A DNA stretch of 64,000 nt from Epiperipatus broadwayi (lineage: Eukaryota > Onychophora > Udeonychophora > Euonychophora > Peripatidae). The notes under the pieces were generated by a model. The model was not told where the DNA came from. It was given only the letters and a program-made list of their open reading frames with translations, and made no database searches. Of the stretch, positions 1 through 12,321 are shown piece after piece; the first letter of the stretch is position 1; each line of letters begins with the position of its first letter. The stretch lies in contig JAQFVV010006632.1 of NCBI GenBank assembly GCA_028023455.1, forward strand, positions 186,001 to 250,000. Direction: 5' to 3'. Made by a program: the position numbers and the translations under genes.

Positions 1-27
1 GCTCAAATCTTTATTTTTCGAAATATT

Positions 28-878
28 ATCATCATCATCAACCATTATCAATCCACTGCAGGATGAAGGTCTCTCCAAGTTTAACCCATCTTTTTCAAAC
101 TTTCCATCTAACATGTGGTCTCTTTCTGGGTCTTTTACAATCTCTTGGAATCCAGTTTAACAATCTCTTGGAATCCAGTTTAAAATTTCAATTGTTCATC
201 TTTTATCATCTCTTCTATCAATATGTCCATCCCAACTCCACTTTAATTTTTTAATTTTTTCTATGAGGTCAATAACACCTGTTTTTTCTCTTACCCATAC
301 ATTGCATTTTTGATCTCTTCTTGTTACGTCCAACATGCATCTCTCCATACTTCTTTGAGTGGTCTGGTGTCTCTGTATTGCTCTTCTATTAAGTGCCAAA
401 GTCTCAGATCCATAAGTAAGAACTGGTAAAACACATTTATTAAAAACCTTCCTTTTCAAACCCATAGGCATATTTCTTTTTAGTATCAAGTTATTTCTAC
501 CAAAAACACTCCAACCAAGTTTAATCCTATGATTAATTTTATCCATTATATTTTTATCTGTATTAATAATCTGACCAAGATATTTTTAACTGTTAACTTC
601 TTCTAACTTATCATAATCAATCTTTATTTTCATATTTTGAGAAAATCTATTAAACATTACTTTAGTCTTTTTAACATTTATCTTTAGTCCTATTTTCCCA
701 CTTTCATCTGATGCCTTCTGCAATATTTCCTGCAGCTCTAAAGCATTATTTGCAAAAACAACTACATCATCTGCAAAATCTAAATGACTTAAACAATCTC
801 CATTTACTTTCACTCCTTTAGCTTCCCATTTTAATCCACAAAATACTTCTTGCAGCACTGCTGTAAAAAGTTTTGGAG
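28..878 (-). pseudogene. RTE-type non-LTR retrotransposon, 5'-truncated fragment
   Basis: Read on the minus strand this is the 3' half of an RTE-like reverse transcriptase. The first conserved piece (878 down to about 586) carries the RT catalytic FADD motif in the context HLDFADDVVVFANN and the downstream GLKINVKKTKVMF motif. A second frame (546-196) carries the C-terminal region with LTYGSETLALNRRAIQR and RRDQKCNVWVREKTGV. A stop and frame changes separate them. The 3' end is the diagnostic (TCA)n/(TGA)n tail at 28-40. Near 150-185 a 22-bp stretch is duplicated in tandem, and about 60 bp of the consensus 3' end is deleted beside it. It aligns with the better copy at 18633-19895, so family assignment is firm; it cannot encode an active protein. 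Confidence 0.9.
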
Positions 879-957
879 ACATTATATATACATATAAATA
901 AAACAGCCTTTTCTTAAATGGCCCTCTGCTAATCAAAGACTTTTCCAACAATTCTTC

Positions 958-1495
958 ACAGAGGTAAAACTTTCCATACAGTAGTGCTAGTCAGTGCAAT
1001 ACGGAGTAATCAATGGATGCAGGAAGGTTTATGCATAAAATCCTTATCTAGAGCCTATTCATCCAATATCCGCAGATTAGTTTCTAGCTTATGATTTTCA
1101 CCAGTGAGGTGGATCTGAGAGCACTGCACCTAATACAACCCTCCAGAAGCTACCTTTTACTGTATTAGTTTAACTATAAAGTTCTGAGACCAAAATAAAA
1201 GCACAATAATGTTTTCAATTCAAGTTAACTAGCTTGTATAGTCATATAGATCTGAACTCCGTTCAGCATTCATACTCTTTGGTGTCGTTGTTTCTTTAAT
1301 AACCACTGTCACCATAATTCTATTGGGCAGCATTGGTATTAAACCACTAATCAACACATGATCACCATTCTTTTTGGATTAGTAGGTATAGATAGGGATT
1401 TTATGCACAAACCTTCCTGCATCCATTGATATCTCTGGCTTGCACTGAATAGTGCTACTGTATGGAGAGTTCTACCTGTGTGTAAATAGCTTGGT
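958..1495. mobile_element. Family A repeat (hammerhead-bearing), inverted halves
   Basis: The left part (958 to about 1370) is family A in the orientation that places the ribozyme on the minus strand; from about 1380 the end of the same repeat returns in the opposite direction (GGGATTTTATGCACAAACC to the CTACTGTATGGAGAG end). The ribozyme core on the minus strand (about 1050-1110) is decayed: CTGGTGA replaces CTGATGA, although GAAAC is kept. Family identity rests on close matches to copies at 29.7, 34.9, 54.4 and 60.0 kb. Confidence 0.8.
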
Positions 1496-2054
1496 TAATC
1501 ATAAAGAATAGTAAACATGTGATGTCCTCATAAAGGTACAGTGAAAGAGAAGCTAGCACTCATAAGTCATGACAATTGTCAGGTGGTGTGTGTCTCATTC
1601 TTGGTTCATTCTTGTTTTACCCTATAGCTAAGAATAATTAAATATTCATTTACTAATCAATGTTGGATAATTAGCTGAATAGAATGAGAACTTCTTAGCT
1701 TGGATATATAGTATACCACTAAGAAGGTGAATGCTTATCTCTCTTTCCTAACTGCCTTGGGCAGCATCTATGAATCATTATATATGTTACCGTCTAACCT
1801 TGTTTAATTCTTCATCAAAACATTCAAAGGCAGTAACATATCTAGGTCATGAATTATGACATAAAATATGACAGTGTTTGTACCTTTGAAGATTAACTTC
1901 AATGCTATTCCTATCATTGCCAAATCTTATATACTACTTGAAAACAGTGTTGTGACTTATGGCTTCATTCTCACAAAAAGTTTGAATTATTTCAAATCAA
2001 TTTTGTCCAATTTAAAACAATATTTAATGTTAATGCATTCTTTCATTGTTCATT
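1496..2054. other. No feature recognised
   Basis: AT-rich sequence with no coding signature. A short 62-codon open frame at 1868-2056 has no recognisable motif and looks like chance. Confidence 0.5.
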
Positions 2055-2925
2055 AAGTTATGAAACACACTAGCATATTATTTTCCTGAAGGCTTGTGAT
2101 GGTGTTTTAGTTGCATTTATATATTGGACTGTTTCCATAATCTAATATGAATATTGAATGAGTACTGTTTAGAAAAATATAACTTCCAAATACATTCAAC
2201 TGTTAGTAATAGCACACAGGTTAATATATGCACAATGTTTTGAGAGGTATTCTCCCATCTTCTTTAGGGGTTGCTAGCCTGACCAATGACAATACTCACA
2301 TGGGAATTTAACCTGGTCCCTTAGATTCTTGAGTACTGAATTTTATGGTAACACTCTAACCAACTGATCTATCCTGCAAAATGCAAGTCAGTAAAAATTT
2401 CATGTACTAATCTGTGAGGTTCCTCCTGATTTTTTCACTTTTTTCCTGAGAGCAAAGGTACAAAGAAGAAAATTTAAAAAAAACTTCTCACATGACAATG
2501 GCAAACAATCCCATAATTCAATCTACTGTGGCTATACATTATGTATGGAAACCACATCCATTTTGCTCTTCTGAAGAAGTGGAGAAATCAGGAGAAACCA
2601 TGTAGATAAATATATAAAATTTTTATTGACTGTTCTCTTTGGCAAGATGGCTCAGTTGGTTAAATCATTACCTTAAAATTCAATATTCAAAAATCTAAGG
2701 ATCCAGGTTTGATTTTCATGCTAGTACTGTCAATGGTCAGCCCAGAAACATCTGAAGACGAAGGGAGTAATAGCTCTCAAAACGTTGTGCATATACTAAC
2801 TTATGTGCTATTACTAACAGTTGAATGTATTTGGAATATTTTAACTTATTTTCTAAAGATATTTGATACTCATATTAGGTTATGAAAATAGTCCAATATA
2901 TAAATGCAACACTATCATTCTCTTT
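2055..2925. mobile_element. PLE family B, head-to-head inverted pair of 3' ends
   Basis: The left arm (2055 to about 2420) is family B on the minus strand and the right arm (about 2480-2925) is family B on the plus strand, so the two copies face away from each other. The right copy begins with a decayed GIY-YIG endonuclease 3' end (about 2485-2560, similar to 51.9-52.06 kb and 44.2 kb), followed by the tRNA-like block, the hammerhead-like hairpin and the 3' tail. The repeated association of endonuclease remnant plus family B in the same order at four places is why family B is assigned to the end of a PLE rather than to a free SINE. Confidence 0.7.
2641..2722 (+). other. tRNA-like pol III promoter block of family B
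   Basis: The A box TGGCTCAGTTGG matches the tRNA consensus exactly, and a B-box-like GGTTTGATTTTC lies downstream. In the family consensus the anticodon loop can be read as CTTAAAA (anticodon TAA) with a long variable arm, as in a class II tRNA-Leu. The acceptor stem is not maintained, so this is a tRNA-derived promoter, not a tRNA gene. Confidence 0.6.
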
Positions 2926-2927
2926 GC

Positions 2928-3162
2928 AATAATTGATAATTATTAAGAATTTTTAAACTTCCCTCTTAATATTATAGTAAAAAACAAAATTAAAAGCGTG
3001 TGGAGCGCTTGAAAGAGAAGCTGTAAAGAGTGGGAAAATGTTAAACGCTTTTGAGGCAGGTTGCCTTATATTCATAGCAATATTTTCCCACTCTTTACAG
3101 CTTCTCTTTCAAGCGCTCCACCCGCTTTTAATTTTGTTTATTTATTTATAATAATTGATAAT
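2928..3162. repeat. Hairpin insertion with perfect 13-bp target duplication
   Basis: Two 58-bp arms (2982-3039 and 3082-3139) are near-perfect inverted repeats around a 42-nt loop. The whole is flanked by a perfect 13-bp direct repeat AATAATTGATAAT at 2928-2940 and 3150-3162. The arms are GC-richer than their surroundings. No coding capacity. The 13-bp duplication argues for insertion by a retrotransposon-type mechanism rather than by a small TIR transposase. Confidence 0.85.
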
Positions 3163-3638
3163 CTAGAAGTGCTAATGCCGTAAAATATTTGTACTGACCA
3201 GCTAAATTACGTCACTACATAACGCATCATTCAATTTAGAGATGGCACTTCAGGAAACTTGGAGAAAGAACTAGCACCAATCATCTTTTGATTGTGTCAC
3301 ATACTATGTACACATAAAGTTAAAACAATGGTAAATCCTCCATACAGTAGTGCTAACCAATGCAGTTGATAGGGATTTTATGCATAAAACTTGTTGCACC
3401 CATTGATTACAAAGGTGTGCACTGGGAGGCACTACTCTATGTGTTTGCTATTGTTTTAACAACTTGTGTACGTATAGAAAATTGTGATCATGTGATATGT
3501 TAGTAATTTTAGACCAATCCTGTCCATAGGATGATGGTAATCGTGGTTTTTAAAAAAACTAAAGATATCAAAATATATAGATACTGAACTGGTTTCAGAT
3601 CTACATAAATATACAAGCAAATGAGCTTGTATTGAAAA

Positions 3639-3834
<196 letters not shown>

Positions 3835-3924
3835 ATCTTGAGATTATAGCTTAACAAAATAAGTATAAAAGATGGGTGCTAGAGAGTTGCATTAGATCCT
3901 AAGATTTACGTGCAGTTCTCTCAG

Positions 3925-3983
3925 ATCTAAGGCTAGTCACTGATGAAATCGACAAGTCAGAAACTAGTCTGAGGATATTGGAT
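3925..3983 (+). ncRNA. Hammerhead ribozyme, family A copy
   Basis: Core residues are present: CTGATGA at 3940-3946, GAAAC at 3960-3964, and cleavage triplet GTC at 3967-3969, so the predicted cut is after 3969. Stem III is minimal (AC/GT closed by a TA loop). Stem I is split into a short inner helix and an outer helix (ATCTAA with TTGGAT). The stem II region, AATCGACAAGTCA, pairs poorly, so activity of this copy is doubtful even though the core is intact. Confidence 0.6.
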
Positions 3984-4144
3984 GAGTAGACACTGGATAG
4001 GAATTTTATGCATAAACATTTTTACATCTTTGATTACTAAGACTTAAACTAGGTGGCACTACTGTATGGAGAGTAGGCTACTATTTTAATAGCTTGTATC
4101 AGCATAGGGAATTGTGATCCTGCAATGTTTTAGTAATTTTATAC

Positions 4145-4489
4145 ACTATAGGTTCTGATCAGACCCCACAGGCTGTGCACAGAGTGGCATGCCCTCATAA
4201 TGGATGCAAAGCATCATACTATGGTGAAACGAGAGCCACCATAGCTACTAGGATATCGCAACATGGATATAGATACAATAAGGTACATACAGATCCAGAA
4301 TGCACTTCAATTTTTGCTCAACATCAAAAATTGTCAGGACATGTGTTCGAACCCACATCTGCAAAATTAGTTTGTACTGAGAGGCATGATATTAAGCGAA
4401 ATGTAAAAGAAGCACACTTTATAGCAGAGGACTCTTTCGCCATTAATCGTAAGGAGGCATGTTTTGCGATATCTAAAAGATGGTATTAG
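4145..4489 (+). pseudogene. PLE-1 GIY-YIG endonuclease (C-terminal fragment)
   Basis: This open frame encodes the endonuclease domain of a Penelope-like element; from the ATG at 4175 it is 104 residues. Visible features are paired cysteines C6 and C11, the GIY-YIG-type motif YYGET at residues 15-19, arginines at 20 and 26, a histidine at 30, the conserved KEAHFI block (78-83) that in this family supplies the acidic metal ligand, and a late asparagine at 91. The frame stays open upstream to about 4145, so the ATG is not a natural start; in PLEs this domain is fused behind the reverse transcriptase, which is missing here. It directly follows a family A repeat. The domain itself has no stop and few obvious lesions, but the element is truncated. 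Confidence 0.85.
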
Positions 4490-4735
4490 TGACTCATTTG
4501 CATATAATTTGCATATCAGATTTATTTATATAATGATTTCAAAGAAAGGATCATAACTGGCTATGAATATGAGAAGTGCATCTTCTTGAAAGTGCTCAGC
4601 CATTTAATATAGTTTTAAATTTGTTGTTATAGCTTTACATTGGAAGTATGAATGCACGATTTAATATTATTATATTGAAGACAAACGTAAAGTATAAATA
4701 TACAGGTTATTACATAAATTTATTATTCATAAAAA
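4490..4735 (+). mobile_element. PLE-1 3' untranslated region
   Basis: The sequence after the endonuclease stop (ACTCATTTGCATAT, then AAGTGCTCAGCCATTTAA, then the CGTAAAGTATAAATATACAG segment) recurs in reverse complement at 60566-60795, behind the second PLE-1 endonuclease. This defines a shared 3' UTR of about 240 bp. Confidence 0.75.
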
Positions 4736-7700
4736 ATTAAAATATATTAATAAGTTTTAGACTTTATATGTAAAAAACATTTTGGCAAAATGTGTAATAC
4801 ACTTTGCAATATGCTCTAACTATGGATTCAAATTTATGTATAACTTAAAATATTTTTTAATTGTGGGCTTCTAAGTATAATTCAACTTTATTCATTAAGT
4901 TATATCTAATCTAGCCAAACATTTAATTACATCTAGATACTTTTAACAAAAGACTGAAGTCCCAGATTAATCTCAGAGGATTAGACAGTTATTACACTGA
5001 TCATAAATAAATAAAAATAGGCTTATAAAATAATGGAGTGTTTTCCATTGGTGAAGAGATTGTACTCCTATAGAAGCTGAATCCATGTTTTATTAGAATA
5101 TATCTTCTACAACAGTTACAATGTTAATGATATCCATGTTATACCACAATGTGGGTTTGAATAATGACTCAGTAAACCTAAAATTGTTATGAGGTTTAAG
5201 ATTTCATCTCTTCTAATTAACTATCCAATAAGAATCAACATATACTTATCTGTTTGTAGGTAAAGAAGAAAAGATACTTAAATATTTTTTATCTGATGAC
5301 TTGTCAGCCATTTGTTTTAAGTTATAAAAATAAGTATACAGTTTCATGTGTCTACATTGCCAATAAAAGAAAAAAAATATTTGTTTATTTTTTTTTTTAA
5401 TTATAATATTTACACATAATCTATCTAATACCTAATACCTAATCCTAACCCTTTAGGTGAAATTTTTTTTTTTAAAATAACAATAATAAAAAAGTGTAAA
5501 TATTATAATTCAAACAAATATAATTTTTCTTTCTTTTACTGTCTGTAAAACTGTATAATTACATTTATTGCTTAAAACAAAATGGCTGACAAGAAGCAGA
5601 TGAATGGAAAATACATAAGTACCAAAGAAAACATAAGAAAGGATTGAAATGTGAAAGTGTTAAGAATAAAATTTGGTTATGTGGACAAAAATGAGTGGTG
5701 GTATATCTTTGGAAAATTTAAAAAAAAAAAAAACCTAACTATTGTGAATGCCTTTTTTGATAAAGATCTAAAGTGGAAAAAAAAGACATGAAGGCATGCA
5801 TATAAAGGTGAAAAAGTATAGGAATATATTTTGGCTGCACAAGATATCTATTCCAAACTTGTTTTGTGCTTAATGGACTCAATACAGAAAGTGATCATCC
5901 ATTAGTTGGTTGGTTATAAGGTATGAGTGCTATGTTATTCAATGTATGAAAAAATATGAAAATATCTTAAAATGATTTACTTTAAAAATTAATTAGCAGG
6001 ATAAAATTTTATAAAATAGTAAGAAAAATGATAATGACCTAAAAATATAATGGAGAATTCACAAGAGAAGCTTTTAGTGTGTGTGTGTGTGTGTGCATGT
6101 AAATATATTGTAACAGTATAAATAAATGACATGAAAGTCATATAGAAAATGTATTTTAACTTGAAAAAATGTATAAGTTGATGATGATGAGTGCCATGCA
6201 TGCTAGATATTTTTATTTACAACAATAAGGATGCCATTCTTCTGATTGTTTACAATGACGTTATGGCCTGTAGTAAAGGTGCAAGTGCATGATATGAACA
6301 TTTAACATTTTATATAAAATCATAAAATAAGAGTAACATAATCAATAGATACAATAAACACAATGCAATATCCATCACTGATAGATTTTTCACTAACTTC
6401 AATGTAAAATAGAGGCTTAATCTTAACTTATCTCGAGACAACCAGGAAATATCTTTTGGCCAATTCGCCCCCTGGTGAATTTTTTCATAAGTATTATACA
6501 TTTAAATGCATTTAAAATAGTATATTTCATTATAATAAATTTTATTTCCCAAAAATTGAGCGAAAAAAGCACAAAATTCAAAATTCCCACTCTTACAATA
6601 GACATAAGCCCTGCCCTGACATGTTCAGCCATTGTGTGTAGTCAAGGCTGTAAAACATTTGCTATTTTATGACATTGAAGTTTCCAATGATGCAAAAACA
6701 TGTTTATTTGTGAATTTATTATGGTTTTAGATTTTTTTTAAAAAAATAATTTGCATTATATTTATTAGATATCGAGAAATAAAAATTATTAATAACTTAT
6801 TTTAACTTGAAATACTTTTTCAAAAATATAATGTTATATTAGAAGCTAACATAAATATGGTCTGAAGCAAATTAAAAAATTCTAGCTATGACATAAACAA
6901 GCTACTTTATTTATGATTAAAAGAAATATCGTAATTTTGCAATAAATATTCAAAAAATTTAAACTTTTAAAGAATAATTCATTAGGCATAAGAGAAATAA
7001 ATAAATGATCATTCAAATTCTTAAAAATAATCATAAACAAGAAATATTTCATTGATTTTATAAACTGTAGATAATCTTTCTATAAATGATGGTGTATAAT
7101 GTCTTTGTTTTGATTATGGTCTCATTTTTTTAATATTTACAGAAGCAAAATGTAAAAATTTAAAATTTATTTCAGTAATAAACAAAAATATCTATCGAAT
7201 AAAGTCAAATTTATTATTTTCTGAAATGTAATAATCATTTTATCATATATTTTACATTGACACATGAGACAAAGAAAACCGCTAGAAAAAGAAAAATGGT
7301 TAAATAAAATTTTGAGATCAAGGACCATGGCAGTTGATGACAATACTAATGTTATTCTACATAATATCACAATATAAACATGATAATTGAAATACCAAAA
7401 ACCTAATAAAAATAATAAATTAATACATATGCACAATTTCTTTACTTTCAATAAAAACATTTTACAACCTTAAAAAAGATTTCAGTTATGTTAAAATACA
7501 AACTGTTGTAATATTATAAAATAATATTATTTCAATCCTTTTTATTATAGTTTATTATTAACCATTGTGTTTTTAATTACGAAACATTCTTGGGCCGGAA
7601 GTCAAGAAATTGTATTTGCGTTGTTTACCCTCTGCTGAGAAATTTTGTGAACCTTTTTTTTTTACAGCTTAAAAATTCATGTATAGATTTTTTATAATAT

Positions 7701-8335
7701 TTAACTTCAAAAAAATTCAAAAGATGTCAGCATAATTGGATAAGAAGGTCTTCAAAGTATACATTGATGCTTGCCTATTATGTGGTTGGCGATCTCAAAC
7801 ATTGTGAGATTACTTTGATAGTGTATTACAATTGTCTAAAAATTTGATTTTTTGGAATGTTTATAATTATTTTTGTATAGTAATTGGTTAATAATTATTG
7901 GAATTCAAAAATATATGTTATTACATATTTATTTTTTCAGAAATGTTTTATTTTTAACTATAAAAGAATATATTCAACTGAATATTGTTATCATAGAGAT
8001 TATGGTTGCGGGAAATACAACTGTCTAAAAATAATGTCACTCAACAGTCTTTTATAACATTTAGTAAAAATTACAAAAAAATTATCAACTTTTAAAGCAT
8101 AAATTGTTATATTTACTAGATATTAAAAATAATTCATTCAGATTTTTAAATCAAAAAAAGACAATGTCATTCATTTTACAAATTGAATTTGCTTCATCTT
8201 CTAATAGATTTACTTTAACAAAAACCTTATTTCAGCACATAGATGTGCCTATATAATATAAAACGAATATATTTCAATTCTCATATAATAATAAAAAATA
8301 AGCTATCACATTTTAATGATACATAAAATAATGAC

Positions 8336-8338
<3 letters not shown>
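4736..8338. other. AT-rich DNA without recognisable genes
   Basis: No protein family, tRNA or repeat shared with the rest of the window is evident. Two local structures: an inverted repeat with arms about 5376-5414 and 5494-5525 (AATTATAATATTTACAC and its complement), and a short (GT)n at 6076-6094. Several open frames of 60-97 codons are low complexity and lack motifs. Confidence 0.6.
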
Positions 8339-8373
<35 letters not shown>

Positions 8374-8397
8374 TATATATATATGTATCATTTATGT

Positions 8398-8444
<47 letters not shown>

Positions 8445-8453
8445 TATAGCCAT
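8339..8453. repeat. (AT)n and (GATA)n microsatellites
   Basis: An AT dinucleotide array (8339-8387, slightly interrupted) is followed by about 11 GATA units (8399-8445). The RTE fragment starts directly after it. Confidence 0.95.
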
Positions 8454-8454
8454 G

Positions 8455-9085
8455 GATCCAGGATATTGTCATATTTTAAGGAATATTTATAATTACATAA
8501 TGATACTAGGAATGTCAATATTGAAAAGGGTGTAAGTCAGGATGACTCCATATCTCAAAACTTTTTACAGCAGTGCTGCAAGAAGTATTTTGTGGATTAA
8601 AATGGGAAGCTAAAGGAGTGAAAGTAAATGGAGATTATTTAAATCATTTAGATCTTGAGGATGATGTATTGTTTTGAAAATAATGTTTTAGAGCTGCAGG
8701 AAATATTGCAGGAGTTATCAGATGAAAGTGGGGAAAGTAGGATTAAAGATAAATGTTAAAAAAGACTAAAGTATTGTTCAATGGATTATCTCAAAATATG
8801 AAACTAAAGATTGATTATGATGAGTTAGAAGAAGTTAACAGCTACAAATACCTTGGTCAGATTATTAATACAGATGGGAACATTATGGATAAAATTAATC
8901 ATAGAATTAAACTTGGTTGGGGACCTTTTGTTAGATATAACCTGATAGTATAAGAAAATATGCCTATGTGTTTAAAAAGGAAGGTTTTTAATAACAGTTC
9001 TTACTTATGGATCTGAGATTTGGACACTTAATAAAAGAGCAATACAGAGACTTCAGACCATTCAAAGAAGTATGGAGAGATGCAT
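8455..9085 (+). pseudogene. RTE-type retrotransposon, internal fragment
   Basis: This aligns with the middle of the RTE copy at 18633-19895, from GATCCAGGATATTGTCAT in the palm domain to TATGGAGAGATG near the C-terminus. The YXDD-equivalent is damaged (the FADD codons read as LEDD with a following frameshift). Continuous protein remains only at 8753-8953, which covers KTKVLFNGLSQNMKLKIDY through YKYLGQIINTDG. Both ends are truncated, and there is no (TGA)n tail. It abuts the GATA microsatellite on its 5' side. Confidence 0.88.
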
Positions 9086-9460
9086 ATTCTCTTCTACCCC
9101 ACATATCAAATTCCTCCAATTATTCATGTTATGCAAGCATAGAAAGATAGAAGAACGAAATATAAAAGCTAATAAAAGTAATGTTCAATGATTTTTCTAA
9201 AAAGATAATCATAAAGATTTACAGCAATGAATTAATAATCTACAAATAATTTTATCAAATTATTAGTACTGATTGAATACATAATAAGTAAAAGTAGTCA
9301 TACAATTAAGCTGGGGGGAAGTATGTATATTTTATTACCACTATAAGTAACTTTTGTATATTTTCTATCTAATAAAAATAGCATTTTGTCCTCCGTACAT
9401 TAATGTTTCTATTGATACGGTGGAAATGTCCTTTAAGTAATCAAGTACCACAACTAGTTT
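9086..9460. other. No feature recognised
   Basis: AT-rich spacer with no shared repeat or coding signal visible. Confidence 0.5.
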
Positions 9461-9995
9461 TAGTTGTATTTATTGTTTGAACTATTTCCATCATCTAATA
9501 TTTGCATTGAATGTCTTTAGAAAAATTTAACTTTATTCCAAATATATTCAACTGTTAGTAACAGCACATCAAACAGGTTAATATATGCACAACATTTTGA
9601 TAGACAAGTGTTGCTGGCCTGAACAGTGATAGTACTACCATGGGAATCAAACCTGAACTATTGGATTCTTGAGTATTGAATTTTAAGGTAATGCTCTAAC
9701 CAACTGAGTGATCCTGAGAGTTACCTTAAAATTCAATATTCAAGAATCTAAGGGTCCAGGTTCAATTCTCATGCTAGTACTGTCACTAGTCAGGCCACCA
9801 TTACCTGAAAAAGAGGGGAGAATAATACCTCTTGAAACATTGTGCATATACTAACCTGTGTGCTATTACTAACAGTTGAAGGTATTTGGAATATTTAAAT
9901 GAAGTTACATTTTTCTAAAGATATTCAATACTCATATTAGATGGTGGAAATAGTCCAGTATATAAATGCAACTAAAACACCATCATCGCAAACCT
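9461..9995. mobile_element. Family B inverted pair
   Basis: The left arm is minus-strand family B (9461 to about 9720) and the right arm is plus-strand family B (about 9720-9995). The arms meet inside the tRNA-like block, so the pair forms an almost spacerless palindrome. The right arm keeps the hairpin ACCTGAAAAAGAGG to CCTCTTGAAACATT (about 9811-9841). Confidence 0.8.
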
Positions 9996-10270
9996 TCAAG
10001 AAAATGACTAGTTTTCTTTATATATTTTTTTTCAATACTTGTTCATCAATGAATATAGTAATTATACTAAGATTTGTATATGTCTCAGTTATATGTTAAT
10101 CTTTCAGTATGTAGAGAAGCTTCATTATAATCTACTTTCAATTTCTATTTTCTGCAGCTCTCAAGATATTTTTTTTCCAGATAAATTAGTCATATGTGCA
10201 AAAGTGGCATTAGGATTGATCAAAAAATGTATTTCAAAAAATGTCTTTTCCCCAAAATACATTTTTCTAT

Positions 10271-12210
10271 TGTAACAGGCACACCTACTGTTACATTATT
10301 CTAATAAATAAAATTAGAAATAATAAAAAAAGTTCGAAAATAAAAATTTGTTTTTAAGAATTAAAAATTGAAAATTAAAAGTCATCTAAACTCGTATATA
10401 TATATATATATATATAAAATCGCACAGATGGAAAATTATTAAAAGAAAACTTTATTTAAAAAAAAGTATTTTAAGACTAAATTTTCAGCAAAAACCTAAA
10501 GATTTAAAGAGAAAAATATATATCTTTAAGAATGTACAAAATTTAATTACTTCTATTTTGTAAAAGGCTAAAAAAATGGAAATGATTATTTTTAATTAGT
10601 CTAAGTAAACTAGCCCTTGGGCATCTCAAAATTTATAATTAAAGGTCAGATAGGAAATAAAAACAATAAGAACAGAATAACCAATAAAATCTCTCAGGAA
10701 ACGGACCATAGTGAAAGAATCATCATCATCATGACATCATGTTCAGTTAATCCAGAGTTTTGATATAAAAAGAAAAAGATTGGAAATAGAGTTTTAGTTT
10801 CAGTTTTGAGTTGGAGGAGAAGGAATTGAAAAGACACACTTTCAATCCCTTAAGTTTTTTTTTCAAAAAGAAGAAATGAAGTATCATTTTTCTACATTTT
10901 GGACTCCAGGGTCTTGCAATAAAATCCTGCAGAGCTATACCAGCTAGCAAACCCTCTGGATGAATACTAACAGAATGGCTAACAGCACACCGGTATCCCC
11001 AGGATGAAGTGGGAATTAGAAACAACATGGGATCCAAATCACAAGCAAATATAAAGTATGGACTTTTAAACTGTAAGAACTCTATATAACTCATAAACTT
11101 TATATAAAACTTTTTTGAATATTTAAATATAAATATGAATTCCTATCTGAACAAACTAAATCATTTATTAATAATTGTTTTTATTATATATATTTTTAAA
11201 TCATTTCCATTTACTTATTTTTTTTATCTCTTGAGCTTTTATTATGATTTTTTTATTAAGGTAAAACTTTTAAATCATGTTAAATTTAAGTTGGGTGTGG
11301 ATGATGGCTGCATAAATTCGTAAAGTTATGTTAGTTTAAGGGAGGGTTAATCTTAGGTTATTTGTTTCACAGTTAAATTGGGTTAATGGGTTGGATGTAT
11401 TGGTATAATTAGTAAATGTAGTATGAAGATCTGCTACATGCAGGATCACATTATATGTCGCACTTGGGCAAAATAGTCCCATTTCTTATTGACCATTGGA
11501 GGCAGATAGTATTCCCTGCTCTTTGGATCACCCTTTAGCCTATGGAATGGGATGGTAAGTCAGCAAAAAGGACCGCAATTCCTTCCTATAAAGTTTTTTA
11601 TTGTTCTTCTCACCAGATAGATGAAATATTTCTGTACTGGATGAGAGACATTTCTTCTAGATAACAACACTTTTCAGATGTACATTTCTGGCAGTTCGGT
11701 ATTTTGCTGACATATTCACGTTGCATTGAATACATTGATATATCAGATAGATTGGCATTAATTTGACTGTGAACTTTTGGCCTAGGGTTAAATAAGTGAT
11801 ATAGAATATTTTCTTTTTTGAATGCAATCTATGTAGTCTATCCATACTCGACACTCTAATAAAATATTAATTAATCCACCTGGGCAAACTTCTAAAATAA
11901 AAAGTTAAAATGTAAATTAAATCAAATTCTAAACATTGTACTAAAATAAATAATTCTGAATTTTATATATGTGCAAAATAAATGTTTCTGTATATTGTTA
12001 ATCTAGCAGTGGCTTATTTTATTTTTTTAATCTTAAAAATTATCTCTACTGCTCCAAGAGCTAGTGACTGGGTCATTACAGTCATATTAATTTAAATTGG
12101 ATCTTAACTGTAAGTATCTGTCTACTATATAAATTTTCCAGATTCGAACGGCCTGCTGGCACCCTTGTACAGCAGATATGGTAAGACTCCAATATTTCCC
12201 AACCGTTATA
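10271..12210. mobile_element. LTR-like repeat G, copy 1 (probable solo LTR)
   Basis: It starts with TGTAAC at 10271 and ends in AACCGTTATA at 12201-12210, so the ends are near-complementary TGTAAC and GTTA(C/T)A as in LTRs. A TATA box (TATAAAA at 10764-10770) lies about 500 bp in. It has no long open frame. The same order of landmarks recurs at 21692-23720: TATA region, GGAGGGTTAATCTTAGG, AAAGGACCGCAAT, TTCAGATGTACATT, GGCCTAGGGTTAAATAAG. I infer a solo LTR or non-autonomous LTR element; no gag or pol remnant and no clear target duplication were found. Confidence 0.55.
10764..10770 (+). promoter_or_regulatory. TATA box of repeat G copy 1
   Basis: TATAAAA lies at a position matching TATAAAAAG at 22159 in the other copy. 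Conservation between diverged copies supports a promoter role. Confidence 0.4.
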
Positions 12211-12321
12211 CTAACAAAGATAAGGAAGTCAATTTAAAGCACTCTATACAAGTTTTTATTTTTAAGGATTTTCCTAATAAAGATTTGCAAAATTAGGTGA
12301 AGCAATTTGATGTCATTTTAA

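Noticed and set aside
2641-2722. Functional tRNA-Leu gene
   Set aside because: A and B boxes are good, but acceptor and anticodon stems do not pair and the same block recurs within PLE-B ends.
7560-7830. Host exon reading FKVYIDACLLCGWRSQTL
   Set aside because: The frame has stops on both sides, there are no convincing splice sites, and no known family comes to mind.
9811-9845. Active hammerhead in family B
   Set aside because: The core resembles CUGANGA...GAAAC, but CTGAAAA replaces CTGAAGA here, an extra base lies between stem II and GAAAC, and stem I has at most three pairs.
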